A stretch of 64,000 nucleotides of DNA from Flavimaribacter sp024343425 (GCA_965227645.1 OZ245773.1:4836001-4900000); one strand, 5' to 3'; shown: positions 25,774-33,569, counted from the first letter of the stretch. Notes: generated by a model not told the origin, from the sequence alone. Numbers and translations are program-made.

Positions 25774-26090
25774 CTTCTTCAAACCCCTCCATAATGTATA
25801 AGACAACGCTTTCCCGGACCCCTCCGGTAGCGGAGGCTCTCCGTCAAACATATGCATACTGCAGAGTGACCGGCCTGCTCCGTCAAACCCCCCATATAGA
25901 AAATACCACGAAGCACCGTCTCGGTGCGGCGTCAAACCCCCTCATTACTGAAGAGTGAAACCGGGCCTCTCCGTCAAACGGCCTCATATAGAAAATAGCA
26001 TGAAGCCCGGCCCCGATGCGGCGTCAGACGGCCCCATACTGAAGAAGCGAACCGGGTCTTCCCGTCAAAGGTTGCCATATAGAACAACAA
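25774..26090. repeat. Composite 91-bp tandem repeat array upstream of the ParB-like gene
   Basis: Two alternating words build the array. Type A (CCGTCAAACxxCCxCATATAGAA) occurs at 25880, 25971 and 26062, exactly 91 bases apart. Type B (CGTCAAACxCCxCATTACTGAAG-like) occurs at 25930 and about 26022, with a diverged B at 25851 and a diverged A near 25777. Some A units carry a small hairpin (GCACCG-TCT-CGGTGC). The array is gene-free and ends about 165 bases before the ParB-like start. Possible roles are iterons, a centromere for the ParB-like protein or multiple regulated promoters. Confidence 0.75.
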
Positions 26091-26253
26091 GACCGCGTTT
26101 ACTCGCGTGTTCTCTTACTTCTTCAGGACCCGATCAAACGGTTCCCCTTCAGAGCATAATCCAGAACCACACCCCCAAGGTTTCCACCGCTGCGCACCCG
26201 CATGCGGAATGGACACCAGACCTATCCCACACCAGACATCCAAGGATGATCCA

Positions 26254-27300
26254 ATGACCACCACAGTCACTGTGGCCGCCGACAGGCAGCCCATGGACCG
26301 CATCACAGCGATTGCGGCAATACGCAAGGCTATCCAGACCAACGGCCTTGTGCCCCCCGGGAAGCTCCCGAGTGCACTCAGGTTGCCCGAGATGAGCCGG
26401 AGGGTCGCTGTGTTCCAACACAGGGAACTTGAAGGACGCCGCATTGACGACGAAAGCCATGTCGAAACCCTTCGGAGGGCACTAGGACGAGACCCGAAGA
26501 AGCCGAAGTTCCTTGTCCCGATTGAGGTCTGGTGGGGAGGCAATCGCTGGTACGTCGTGGATGGGCACCACCGCGTACAAGCTTACCTGAGGGCCAAGGT
26601 GGAATGCCGGGTGCCCGTCACGGTGCTCGGTGGGACCCGAGAGAACCCGGTGAGCCTTGAGCAGGCGATAGCCTTTGCCGCCGGTATGAACTCCAAGGAC
26701 CGCCTCACGATGACCAAGGCGGACAAGCTCAACTCGGCTTGGTACCTGACCTGCCTTGGCGGCTTCACCAAAGAGGAACTCCGAGACATCTGCGCCGTAT
26801 CCAACGGCTCTGTCGGACGCATGCGTGAGATGAAGCAGACCCTGCTTGCAATGCCGAAGGATGGAACCGGCACCTATACCAACGATGACCTGATCGCCTT
26901 GGACTGGGAGTCGGCGCGGAAGAAGGCCAGCGGAGAAGAAGAGGGGCAACCCGAGTACGACGTTGACGAAGCCTTGAAGATCAGGGCGGCAGACTACCGC
27001 AAGCGCCTACACCGTAGCTTCGGTGACAAGCCGCATCGGGACTACGAAGCGTTTGCCATGGCTATGGCCGATGCCGACAGGAGGATACCCGGGAAGTATG
27101 TCGAGACGGATGCATGGTCGGATGCCCTTGAGGGCACTCTGGAGGCCATGGTGGAAACCCGGGTCGGCGAGATGTTCGACTATCTGGAGGGCATCAAGCC
27201 AGAGCATACTGGGGTCCTCAGAGAACTCAGGGAACTCGTAGACGGCTATGCAGTCTGCCCGGGTGACCTGAAGCGATACGAAGACGACAGTGAGTACTGA
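26254..27300 (+). CDS. ParB-like nuclease-fold protein
   Basis: 348 residues from ATG 26254 with AAGGAT seven bases upstream. Residues about 55-130 match the ParB/Srx N-terminal fold: FLVPIEVWWGGNRWYVVDGHHRVQAYLRA, where DGHHR replaces the usual NGHRR/GERR box. Residues 155-200 look like the helix-turn-helix of ParB (FTKEELRDICAVSNGSVGRM). The C-terminal half is helical and acidic, without similarity I can name. ParB-like proteins bind DNA sites for partition or regulation; the 91-bp array directly upstream is a natural candidate target. No ParA partner is in the window. Confidence 0.82.
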   Translation: MTTTVTVAADRQPMDRITAIAAIRKAIQTNGLVPPGKLPSALRLPEMSRRVAVFQHRELEGRRIDDESHVETLRRALGRDPKKPKFLVPIEVWWGGNRWYVVDGHHRVQAYLRAKVECRVPVTVLGGTRENPVSLEQAIAFAAGMNSKDRLTMTKADKLNSAWYLTCLGGFTKEELRDICAVSNGSVGRMREMKQTLLAMPKDGTGTYTNDDLIALDWESARKKASGEEEGQPEYDVDEALKIRAADYRKRLHRSFGDKPHRDYEAFAMAMADADRRIPGKYVETDAWSDALEGTLEAMVETRVGEMFDYLEGIKPEHTGVLRELRELVDGYAVCPGDLKRYEDDSEY

Positions 27301-27331
27301 CCAACAGGCACTCATTGTCCAAACCTTACAT

Positions 27332-27345
27332 TGTCCATTTGGACA
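27332..27345. promoter_or_regulatory. Palindrome between the ParB-like and zinc-motif genes
   Basis: TGTCC-ATTT-GGACA is a perfect dyad, preceded by a second copy of CATTGTCC (27313). It lies in the 85-base gap before the interrupted gene at 27386 and could be an operator. Function is inference. Confidence 0.3.
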
Positions 27346-27572
27346 GTGACCCCAAACACCACCCCTCACATCATTGGAGACGACCATGACGCATGCCGCG
27401 AACTACGGGCATGGGCGTCCTGTCTCGTGGATCACACAGGACCGAAGCGGACGGAAGCACCAGCTGCAAGCCGCCAAGGCCCTTAACGAGACAATGGAGT
27501 GCGACACCCCCGGCTGCGACCACCATCGGGTCGGGCTGTCTTCGCTCTGCTGGAAACACGCCAACCGACTTA

Positions 27573-28620
27573 GAGCGTTTCAGGTTTTCACGGAAGCATA
27601 TCCTGCATTGTTGAGATAGTTTGCGCATTCATTGGGAGTAATGGTGTGGATAAGACTCCCGATGTGCCTCCATGTCTCCTCGATGGTGCGCTTTTGGGCC
27701 ATTCTCATCCAGTGCTTGATCTTTGCGAAGGCCTGCTCGATGGGATTGAGATCGGGTGAATAGGGTGGGAGAAACCAGAGCCGAGCTCCTGCCGCTTTGA
27801 TCAATTGCCGAATGATTGCGGCCTTGTGGGAGCCAAGGTTGTCCATAATGACGATATCGCCGGGTTTCAGCGTCGGCAGCAGGATCTGTTCCACATAGGC
27901 GCGGAAACTTTGGCCGTTGATCGGCCCGTCGAAGACGCAGGGAGCGGCAAGACCATCACATCGCAGTGCTCCAAGGAAGGTCATCGTACGCCAGTGACCG
28001 TGCGGTGCAAAGCTGCGCAGTCGTTTGCCTTTGTCTGCCCAGCCGCGCAAGGGGGTCATATTCGTCTTGATCCAGGTTTCATCGATAAAGACCAACTGAC
28101 GTGGATCGAGGTTGGCCTGGAAGGAGCGCCATCGTTGTCGTCGTCGTGCGATATCGGCGCGCGCCTGCTCAAGAGCGAATAGAGTTTTTTTTGAACCGAA
28201 ATCCTTCCCGGCGCAGGAACCGCCACACTGTATCGTGCGATACTGTCACTCCGCGGGCCGCCAGTTGCGCCTTCAACCCATGCAGTGTCAGATGTGGCGT
28301 CTGGTTGATAGCCTCTACGATAAAGGCCCGGTGCGGCTCCAGAATGTGCTTGCGATGTCCGCCCATCTTGCCAGGTGCAACCGAGCCGGTCGCGCGATAG
28401 CGTTGCGACCATTTGACGACGGACGAAACAGCAACGCCAAATCGGGTCGCAACTGCACGGCAGCTTTCGCCCGCCGCAACCGCCGCAACAACCCGCTCGC
28501 GAAGATCCATAGAAAGAGGTCGTGTCATCAGATGCTGGCCTCCTGTCCCAGCCAGCATCTTGAATCACAAACATCCGCAAAAGGGAATCCCAATTGATTC
28601 AGTCAAGGGCAGAATTGCTC
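27573..28620 (-). mobile_element. IS630-family insertion sequence, 1,048 bp
   Basis: The element is flanked by TA dinucleotides (27571-27572 and 28621-28622), the target duplication of the IS630/Tc1 group. Its ends begin GAGC on both sides, with weak inverted similarity beyond. It encodes a two-frame transposase on the minus strand that nearly fills it. It inserted into a gene of the tRNA-Leu element, so it arrived after that element existed. Confidence 0.85.
27580..28528 (-). CDS. IS630-family transposase in two frames joined at an A8 run
   Basis: The first frame (28528 to 28169) starts at an ATG behind GGAGG and encodes the helix-turn-helix half, MTRPLSMDLRERVVAAVAAG to VWRFLRREGFRFKK. The second frame (ending 27580) encodes the DDE catalytic half: VFIDETWIK, VIMDNLGSHKA and YSPDLNPIEQAFAKIK. 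The frames meet at eight adenines on the coding strand (28192-28185). A +1 shift or transcriptional slippage there yields one full protein of about 315 residues, the usual IS630 size. This may be programmed, as in related elements, or a mutation. Confidence 0.85.
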
Positions 28621-29348
28621 TAAACACAACGGAGACCCCGTTGCCCGACTGCCGACACGCAACGAGTTGCTGATCTTCGAGAAGGCAATCGACCTCTATC
28701 TCGACACGATGTCGAAGAGCCGACGCCAGACGGTTCAGAACGAACTGGACAATCAGGCGAAGAACTATCGGCGACCGATTGCATGGGCGGCGGGGCCGCA
28801 AGACATGCACCGTAGGCTCCCACAGAAAGCTCGGGCCGAGATCATCAAGGCTTGGCTCACCAAGGACGCCAAGGACCCCCGAGACTTCTTCAGGAGGGCC
28901 TTGGCGGTCGAAGGATGGGCAGTTGTCTACTACGACGGCATGCTGCGTTACCGAAAGCGGTTCATAGCTACCCAGGCTGCCTCTTGGGCCACGACCCGAG
29001 GGACACCCCGCAAGAAGTACACCCGCCGATCCTATACCGACGACAAGACCCTGATGTTGTCGGGTCCGAACGGATGGAGACATCCGAAGATCGAGCGTGT
29101 TTGGACTGAATACCACCATGCCCATATCTCGGGACCGGTGAAACACCGCCTTGGCCGAGAGGCCCTAGAGGCGGCTCATAGCGCCTATGGGCGCTCATTC
29201 TGGGACAATGCTGTAACCACCAAAGATGATGACCAGCAAATGACCCTGCTTGACTACACCAATGGGGCGCTCCGCTCCATCGGGCTGCTTTGAAGGCCCT
29301 TGACAGACCCAAGCCGCCTGAACCCCCAACCCACACAACAAGGAAAAA

Positions 29349-30056
29349 ATGCCAATGGGCATTACTGAAGACAGAGACGACTTTTTCACCAATCCGTCTA
29401 GTCGGCTGATGGCCGACCATGACGACAACAAGCAATATGCCGTCGCGCAGTCCCCGGACGTCACACCTGCCGGTACGGTGTGGGTCCCCGAACTCGGGAC
29501 CTACGTCGATGCCGACATCGCCAAACAGGTGTCACGGGATGATCCGGGGTTCATCTTCGAAGACGATGATGTGGAATACGTTCCCAACCCGGAAGCCTTC
29601 GAGATCGGACCGGATGACCAAGGTGACGAGTTTGACCGGCTGGACGACGACGAGGACGAGGACGAGGACGAGGACGAACCGCAGGAGAAACCAAAGTCCA
29701 ACTCGGAGACGCTGGACCAGCTCGAAGAAATGGCACCTCCCGGTACCAGCGAGGCTGTTGAGCAGAGCATTATCAGCGGTGACTTCGACGGTGTTCTCGA
29801 CAACATGGCGTCATCGCTGGGGATAGACACAACTGCCGCATCAACCCTCATCGGGCAGACGGTAGCGGAGGCACAGCCGGATATCGTCTATGAGATCGGC
29901 GACGAGGCATTCAATGCGCTGTCGTACGCGGCAAGCCGCACCGACGATCCCATGGCGCGACAGGTGCTGAACGATATGGTCCGGGGCCGCATCCCGAAAG
30001 GACGACTGATGCAGGCCTATCACCTGTGGTGGCAGTCGCTCCCGGACGCCAACTGA
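29349..30056 (+). CDS. Acidic hypothetical protein of the element
   Basis: 235 residues from ATG 29349 (AAGGA just upstream; ATG 29355 is possible). The first half is strongly acidic, with a run of twelve Asp/Glu codons at 29643-29678 built from repeating GAC GAG. The second half (about 150-235) is a helical domain ending MVRGRIPKGRLMQAYHLWWQSLPDAN. No cysteines, signal or membrane segment. The length and acidic N-terminus recall phage DNA mimic or scaffold-like proteins, but I do not recognise it. It lies 55 bases after the interrupted zinc-motif gene and is followed directly by a small gene. Confidence 0.68.
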   Translation: MPMGITEDRDDFFTNPSSRLMADHDDNKQYAVAQSPDVTPAGTVWVPELGTYVDADIAKQVSRDDPGFIFEDDDVEYVPNPEAFEIGPDDQGDEFDRLDDDEDEDEDEDEPQEKPKSNSETLDQLEEMAPPGTSEAVEQSIISGDFDGVLDNMASSLGIDTTAASTLIGQTVAEAQPDIVYEIGDEAFNALSYAASRTDDPMARQVLNDMVRGRIPKGRLMQAYHLWWQSLPDAN

Positions 30057-30063
30057 GGCGACC

Positions 30064-30234
30064 ATGTACCTCTCAATAGCGATGAGACGACTAATGCATC
30101 TGCGGGACCTACCGCCGCTGCCTCGACGCAAATTCTCCCAACCCGCCTCCAGTGAAAGCGGAGTGCCGGACAAAACCCACAAAGAAGACAAGGACAATGA
30201 CCACCATGGCGAAAGCACAAATGAACAGCAGTAA
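30064..30234 (+). CDS. Small basic-then-acidic hypothetical protein
   Basis: 56 residues from ATG 30064. GAGG lies five bases upstream, partly within the stop region of the previous gene. The N-terminus is basic (MRRLMHLRDLPPLPRRKF) and the C-terminus acidic and polar (HKEDKDNDHHGESTNEQQ). Its end overlaps the start of the next, interrupted gene at 30197 in another frame, the compact spacing typical of phage-like operons. Family unknown. Confidence 0.45.
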   Translation: MYLSIAMRRLMHLRDLPPLPRRKFSQPASSESGVPDKTHKEDKDNDHHGESTNEQQ

Positions 30235-30240
30235 GACCAC

Positions 30241-30251
30241 GGGCGCGACCC
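30241..30251. repeat. Target-site duplication, left copy, of the IS4-family element
   Basis: GGGCGCGACCC here is identical to 31597-31607. Eleven bases is within the 9-12 bp range made by IS4-family transposition. Confidence 0.85.
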
Positions 30252-31596
30252 TATAGGCGCTAACTTTTCGTTGGCAAATCAGTTTTGTTCTGATTCAAGC
30301 TGCCTATGAGTGAGATTGATTTGCCTTGCGGCTGGACTTGGAACGGCGTTATCGATCGCCTGGAAGAGTATGTTGATCTGGAGGAGAGCGCCCGCGAGTA
30401 CGGCGCGATCAAGCGATTGCGGATTATCCGCAGCGCTCGTCAACTCCTTCGGCTTGTGCTTGTTTATACGCTGAGCGGGTTTTCGCTGCGCACGACGGCG
30501 GCCTGGGCCGAGCAGGCAGGCGAGGCATCGTTTTCGGATGTTGCGCTATTGAAGCGGCTGCGCAACTGTGGCCCGTGGCTGGCGCAAGTGGTTTCGGTCC
30601 TGAACGGAGCCTGCCATCCGGAAGGATGCGGCGATGAAGAGGGCCGCCGACTTGTGGCGGTGGATGCGACGATGGTCTGCTCGCCGGGCGGCAAACACAA
30701 ACACTATCGGGTGCTGCATACCAGTTACGACATTGGCGCCCAACGCTTCATCAGCACGCAAGTCACCGACCGCCGGCAAGCTGAGCGACTTTACCGCGGC
30801 GATCTCAGGGCCGGCGATATCCGGCTGGGTGATCGTGCATTCTGCCGCTACAACGATTTTTCGACGGTTCAGGCGGCAGGAGCGGATTACGTCGTGCGCC
30901 TGACGGCAAGAGCCCTGAAACTGCAGACCCCGCAAGGCAAGCCATTCGACCGGGCGGCGGCGGCCAGATGCGCCGAAACCGATGGCGTGCAGGACTTGCC
31001 TGTCAGGATAGAGGGCGACCGGGATCGTCCTGTCCTGCATGCACGCATTATTTTCTGCGTCCTGCCGCCGAAACAGGCCGAAGCCGCACGGCGACTGGCC
31101 ATCAAGAATGCAAGGAAAGGCGGCTATACGCTCAGCGATGAGGCAAAAGCTCTGGCTGGTTGTCTGATGCTGGTGACCTCGCTACCCGCCGAGGGCTGGA
31201 GCCATCAGCAAATTCTGGCCCTTTACCGACGACGATGGCAAGTCGAACTGGCCTTCAAACGACTGAAGTCCCTGTTCGATCTGGAGCAGCTCAGGGCCTT
31301 CGATCCGGATCTGGTTCAGGCCTGGATCCACGCCACTCTCATCATCGCCCTGCTCATCGATCTCCACCGGCCCTCCGCACAACGCGAGGCGCCGGACTCT
31401 CTCCCCTTGGAACCGGAAAACACAGGCCCGTCTCCCTCTGGCGATACATCCACATAAATGCAGTCGTAATGATCAGTGCAATCCTGCAGTCCCCCGCATT
31501 TGTCCGATCCCTGTCAGACAAGACACTCGAAAAGCTCGCGGAACCGCCAAGACGAAAACGAAAACCGCCAATCGCAACCCTATGTTAGCGCCTATA
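30252..31596 (+). mobile_element. IS4-family insertion sequence, 1,345 bp
   Basis: The ends are a perfect 13-bp inverted repeat, TATAGGCGCTAAC at 30252-30264 and its complement at 31584-31596, with an 11-bp target duplication outside. The single transposase gene is intact, so the element may still be active. The perfect duplication indicates a recent insertion. Confidence 0.9.
30306..31457 (+). CDS. IS4-family transposase
   Basis: 383 residues. The DDE residues are in LVAVDATMVCSPGG, GDIRLGDRAFCRY and the YREK-type signature YRRRWQVELAFKRLKSL near residue 310, which places it in the IS4 family. The N-terminal 100 residues carry the DNA-binding helices (ARQLLRLVLVYTLSGFSLR). It appears full length and without internal stops. 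Confidence 0.93.
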   Translation: MSEIDLPCGWTWNGVIDRLEEYVDLEESAREYGAIKRLRIIRSARQLLRLVLVYTLSGFSLRTTAAWAEQAGEASFSDVALLKRLRNCGPWLAQVVSVLNGACHPEGCGDEEGRRLVAVDATMVCSPGGKHKHYRVLHTSYDIGAQRFISTQVTDRRQAERLYRGDLRAGDIRLGDRAFCRYNDFSTVQAAGADYVVRLTARALKLQTPQGKPFDRAAAARCAETDGVQDLPVRIEGDRDRPVLHARIIFCVLPPKQAEAARRLAIKNARKGGYTLSDEAKALAGCLMLVTSLPAEGWSHQQILALYRRRWQVELAFKRLKSLFDLEQLRAFDPDLVQAWIHATLIIALLIDLHRPSAQREAPDSLPLEPENTGPSPSGDTST

Positions 31597-31607
31597 GGGC
31601 GCGACCC
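31597..31607. repeat. Target-site duplication, right copy, of the IS4-family element
   Basis: GGGCGCGACCC, identical to 30241-30251; see the left copy. Confidence 0.85.
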
Positions 31608-32151
31608 GGGATGAACTTTTGGCCCAACTAAAGGCTCTCGATGAGGACGACAGGGTAGTGAAACTGGAGGCAGAGAACGCCCAGCTCAAGACAGAGTTGG
31701 CGAAGGTCATCGCCGAGCGCAACAAGGGCGATATCGGAGCTGCCGAACTAGAGCGCGTAATCCGGGACCTCTTCGAGCCACTGAAGCCGTATCTGGAGAG
31801 CCTCTCGGATGTAGGACGGCTCTACAGAGGTAAGCGAATGGACCCCGCCAGACATCAGGCCGCACGGGCAGCACTTCCAAAGCCCATCCAAGGAACGCCA
31901 CAGCCGGAACCCGCTCAGCCCCGCGTTAACCGTGCGGGGAAACCAACAGCGGCAGAACTAGTGCAGAGCTTCCCGGAATTGGCAGGGCCGACCGACCTCG
32001 CACCCTTGGCCACCAAGGAAGAATAGAGCAGACCATAGAGTTACCTGTGGGGAGCGCCGGGTGGGGAACTTGCAAGTCCCGCCCGGCGCACAAGGGGTCA
32101 CCTGCCATTCCTTCAGGTGGCCCCGCTCACCTTGAGGCAAGGATGCTACCG

Positions 32152-32547
32152 TTACGGATGGTGATACTTCCTAATGACCGCTTCAGACGCCACGATCAAT
32201 TCCAAGTAACTCTTCTGATTGATGGGATTTTCCAATACGTCACGAAGACCCGAGTTGATGTTTTGAAGCCGCTCTTGCTTCTCATGTTCAGGCAGGTTGG
32301 CAACACACTCTCTTATAAGAGAGCGGAGACGCGCAGTATTCGAAACAAGCAGCCGCCGCGTACCGTTGGAAGCTAATGCAGCAGCCACCACAACCCCCGC
32401 ACCAATGTACCAGTACCAGTTTGACGTCGCATATCCAACAACCCCCAACACTACTGCAAGCACCACAAGAACGAAGACATTGATATTAGCCTTTTTACTC
32501 CTGTCCTCTAGAAAGGCGAGGGCATCCCCGAAACCCTTTGTGTCCAT
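32152..32547 (-). CDS. Two-helix membrane hypothetical protein of the element
   Basis: 131 residues from ATG 32547, with AGGGGG ten bases upstream (a TTG nearer to it is possible). A short polar N-terminus precedes two hydrophobic helices, NVFVLVVLAVVLGVVGYA and WYWYIGAGVVVAAALA. A cytoplasmic helical C-terminus of about 75 residues follows (ARLRSLIRECVANLPEHEKQERLQ). This is the plan of a small inner-membrane sensor or inhibitor; such genes at the end of phage-like elements can act in superinfection exclusion, which is only a guess. It is the gene nearest the right attachment site and faces inward. Confidence 0.65.
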   Translation of the reverse strand: MDTKGFGDALAFLEDRSKKANINVFVLVVLAVVLGVVGYATSNWYWYIGAGVVVAAALASNGTRRLLVSNTARLRSLIRECVANLPEHEKQERLQNINSGLRDVLENPINQKSYLELIVASEAVIRKYHHP

Positions 32548-32865
32548 TATTCGCAATCCCCCTAAAGTCGAACTATAGCGAGGCTATCTAAGTGAGGTTG
32601 TCAGCCTTGTGCAAGGCGAATAACCGGCCAACGACAGCAGCACTAGAGGGGCGACCACCGCGACCATTTCATCGAAAATTTTCGTTAGCCCTATTACGCC
32701 CGTCCTCCCATCTGAATTACCCCGGTGGGGGTGGGACCGGCGGGTGAATACCTATACCGGCGCGAAGTCGATTAGAAGGGGCACACAAATTGGTACACAA
32801 ACTGCCGCTTTGGTACACACTGCTGTGCGTACATGTCTTATTTTCCAAGGGCTTTTGAGGGTTAG
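32548..32865. other. Right end of the element, arm-site repeats
   Basis: This 318-base stretch has no supported gene. It contains GCACACAAAT (32781), GGTACACAAA (32792) and GGTACACACT (32812), matching the words near the left end, and a perfect palindrome CGAAAATTTTCG (32673-32684). It probably holds the recombinase arm sites and the promoter of the gene at 32152. Confidence 0.5.
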
Positions 32866-32883
32866 TGGTGCCCAGAAGAGGAC
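32866..32883. repeat. Right attachment repeat, inside the tRNA-Leu 3' end
   Basis: TGGTGCCCAGAAGAGGAC, identical to 23386-23403. On the minus strand it is the last part of the T arm, the acceptor strand and the encoded CCA of tRNA-Leu, so the tRNA stayed intact after integration. Confidence 0.88.
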
Positions 32884-32952
32884 TCGAACCTCCACGACCG
32901 TGCGGTCACCAGCACCTGAAGCTGGCGCGTCTACCAATTCCGCCATCTGGGC
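32866..32952 (-). tRNA. tRNA-Leu, anticodon CAG
   Basis: Read on the minus strand, GCCCAGA at the 5' end pairs with TCTGGGC before ACCA, and the anticodon stem CCAGC/GCUGG encloses UUCAGGU, giving anticodon CAG. The D arm (AATTGGTAGAC), a variable arm and the T loop GTTCGAGTC are all present. Length is 87 bases including encoded CCA, normal for the long-variable-arm leucine tRNA. It is the insertion site of the element to its left. Confidence 0.95.
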
Positions 32953-33044
32953 ATTTCAACACGAGGGCGTCATGTAAGACCGTGACAGTTTCCTGTCAAT
33001 GACAAATCCGGCTGTTGAAGCAATTCGTTTTAAAAGGGCGACGC

Positions 33045-33569
33045 CTAGAGCAAAAAGGGATATCCGCCCTCGTGCTTGAGCAAACTGATCTTCGTTTCCA
33101 CGCCGCCTTCGCCGGAAAATCCGCCGAGGCCGTTTGCCGAGAGAACCCTGTGGCAGGGTATGATGATGGGGATCGGATTGGCGCCGCAAGCCTGGCCGAC
33201 CGGTTGTCCGTAGGTTCCGAGTTCCCTTGCGATGTCGCCATAGGTGCGGGTTTCGCCGTACGGGATCGCCTGCATGGCTCGCTGCACCGCATGCTCGAAG
33301 TCGCCGCCCTTCGGCGCCAGGGGCAAATCGAACTGCTTCAGCTTGCCGTCAAAATAGGCTGAAAGCTGCTGAACGGCCTCGTCGAGAACCTCCGATTGAC
33401 CTTTTGGCCGCTGGCGCTGCGCTTCCGAGCGCCAGAGCAGCCTCACGATCCTGCCGTCGCGCTCGACCACCGCAATCGCGCCGATCGACGTTTCGACATG
33501 GGCGCACTTCTCCACATCGGGCGGCGATGCGGCCGGTTCCGGACCGGTGGTTGTCCTGTGGCTGTCCAT
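33045..33569 (-). CDS. ogt: Methylated-DNA-protein cysteine methyltransferase
   Basis: 174 residues. The active-site motif is IPCHRVL, with the acceptor cysteine near residue 140, preceded by the HTH region AIPYGETRTYGDIARELG and followed by LGGFSGEGGVETKISLLKHEG. This is the Ogt/MGMT family, which removes O6-alkyl groups from guanine in a suicide reaction. There is no Ada regulatory domain. The first 30 residues are a variable, polar extension. No operon partner; the tRNA-Leu gene lies downstream on the same strand. Confidence 0.93.
   Translation of the reverse strand: MDSHRTTTGPEPAASPPDVEKCAHVETSIGAIAVVERDGRIVRLLWRSEAQRQRPKGQSEVLDEAVQQLSAYFDGKLKQFDLPLAPKGGDFEHAVQRAMQAIPYGETRTYGDIARELGTYGQPVGQACGANPIPIIIPCHRVLSANGLGGFSGEGGVETKISLLKHEGGYPFLL

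Larger units (their letters stand above)
27386..29293 (+). pseudogene. Zinc-motif protein gene interrupted by an IS630-family element
   Basis: The 5' part is 27386-27572 (ATG behind GGAG) and the 3' part 28623-29293. Joining them with one TA target copy gives one open frame of 285 residues. The N-terminal region has CDTPGCDHHRVG..LCWKHANRLKHNG, a Cys-x4-Cys...Cys-x2-His zinc pattern of the kind seen in HNH/endonuclease VII-like phage proteins. The rest is helical and basic and not recognised. The insertion splits the codons right after NRL, inside the zinc motif, so the present gene is probably dead. It follows the ParB-like gene by 85 bases. Confidence 0.82.
30197..32026 (+). pseudogene. Coiled-coil protein gene interrupted by an IS4-family element
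   Basis: The 5' part is 30197-30251 (ATG preceded by AAGACAAGGAC) and the 3' part 31608-32026. Dropping the insertion and one 11-bp duplication joins them into one 157-residue frame. The restored protein has a helical segment with heptad-like leucines (ELLAQLKALDEDDRVVKLE, then NAQLKTELAKV), followed by a proline-rich stretch (PIQGTPQPEPAQP) and a short tail. Its size and layout suggest a structural or scaffold-like protein, but I do not recognise it. As it stands only a truncated product could be made. Confidence 0.78.
23386..32883. mobile_element. Integrative element of about 9.5 kb in tRNA-Leu(CAG)
   Basis: It is bounded by the 18-bp repeats at 23386 and 32866 and carries a tyrosine recombinase just inside the left end. 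Arm-type GGTACACAAA repeats occur near both ends (23464 and 32792). Internal genes are small and mostly unrecognised: HTH protein, ParB-like protein, acidic protein, and proteins broken by two insertion sequences. There are no recognisable capsid, portal, terminase, relaxase or conjugation genes. It could be a phage satellite, a remnant plasmid-like integrative element or a mini-island. The integrase lies at the end away from the tRNA gene. Confidence 0.82.

Noticed and set aside
25774..26090. CRISPR array
   Set aside because: Repeats are imperfect, composite and in 91-base steps with similar rather than unique spacers, and there are no cas genes.
32744..32977. 77-codon forward frame across tRNA-Leu
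   Set aside because: It runs through the tRNA gene and attachment site and has no ribosome site.
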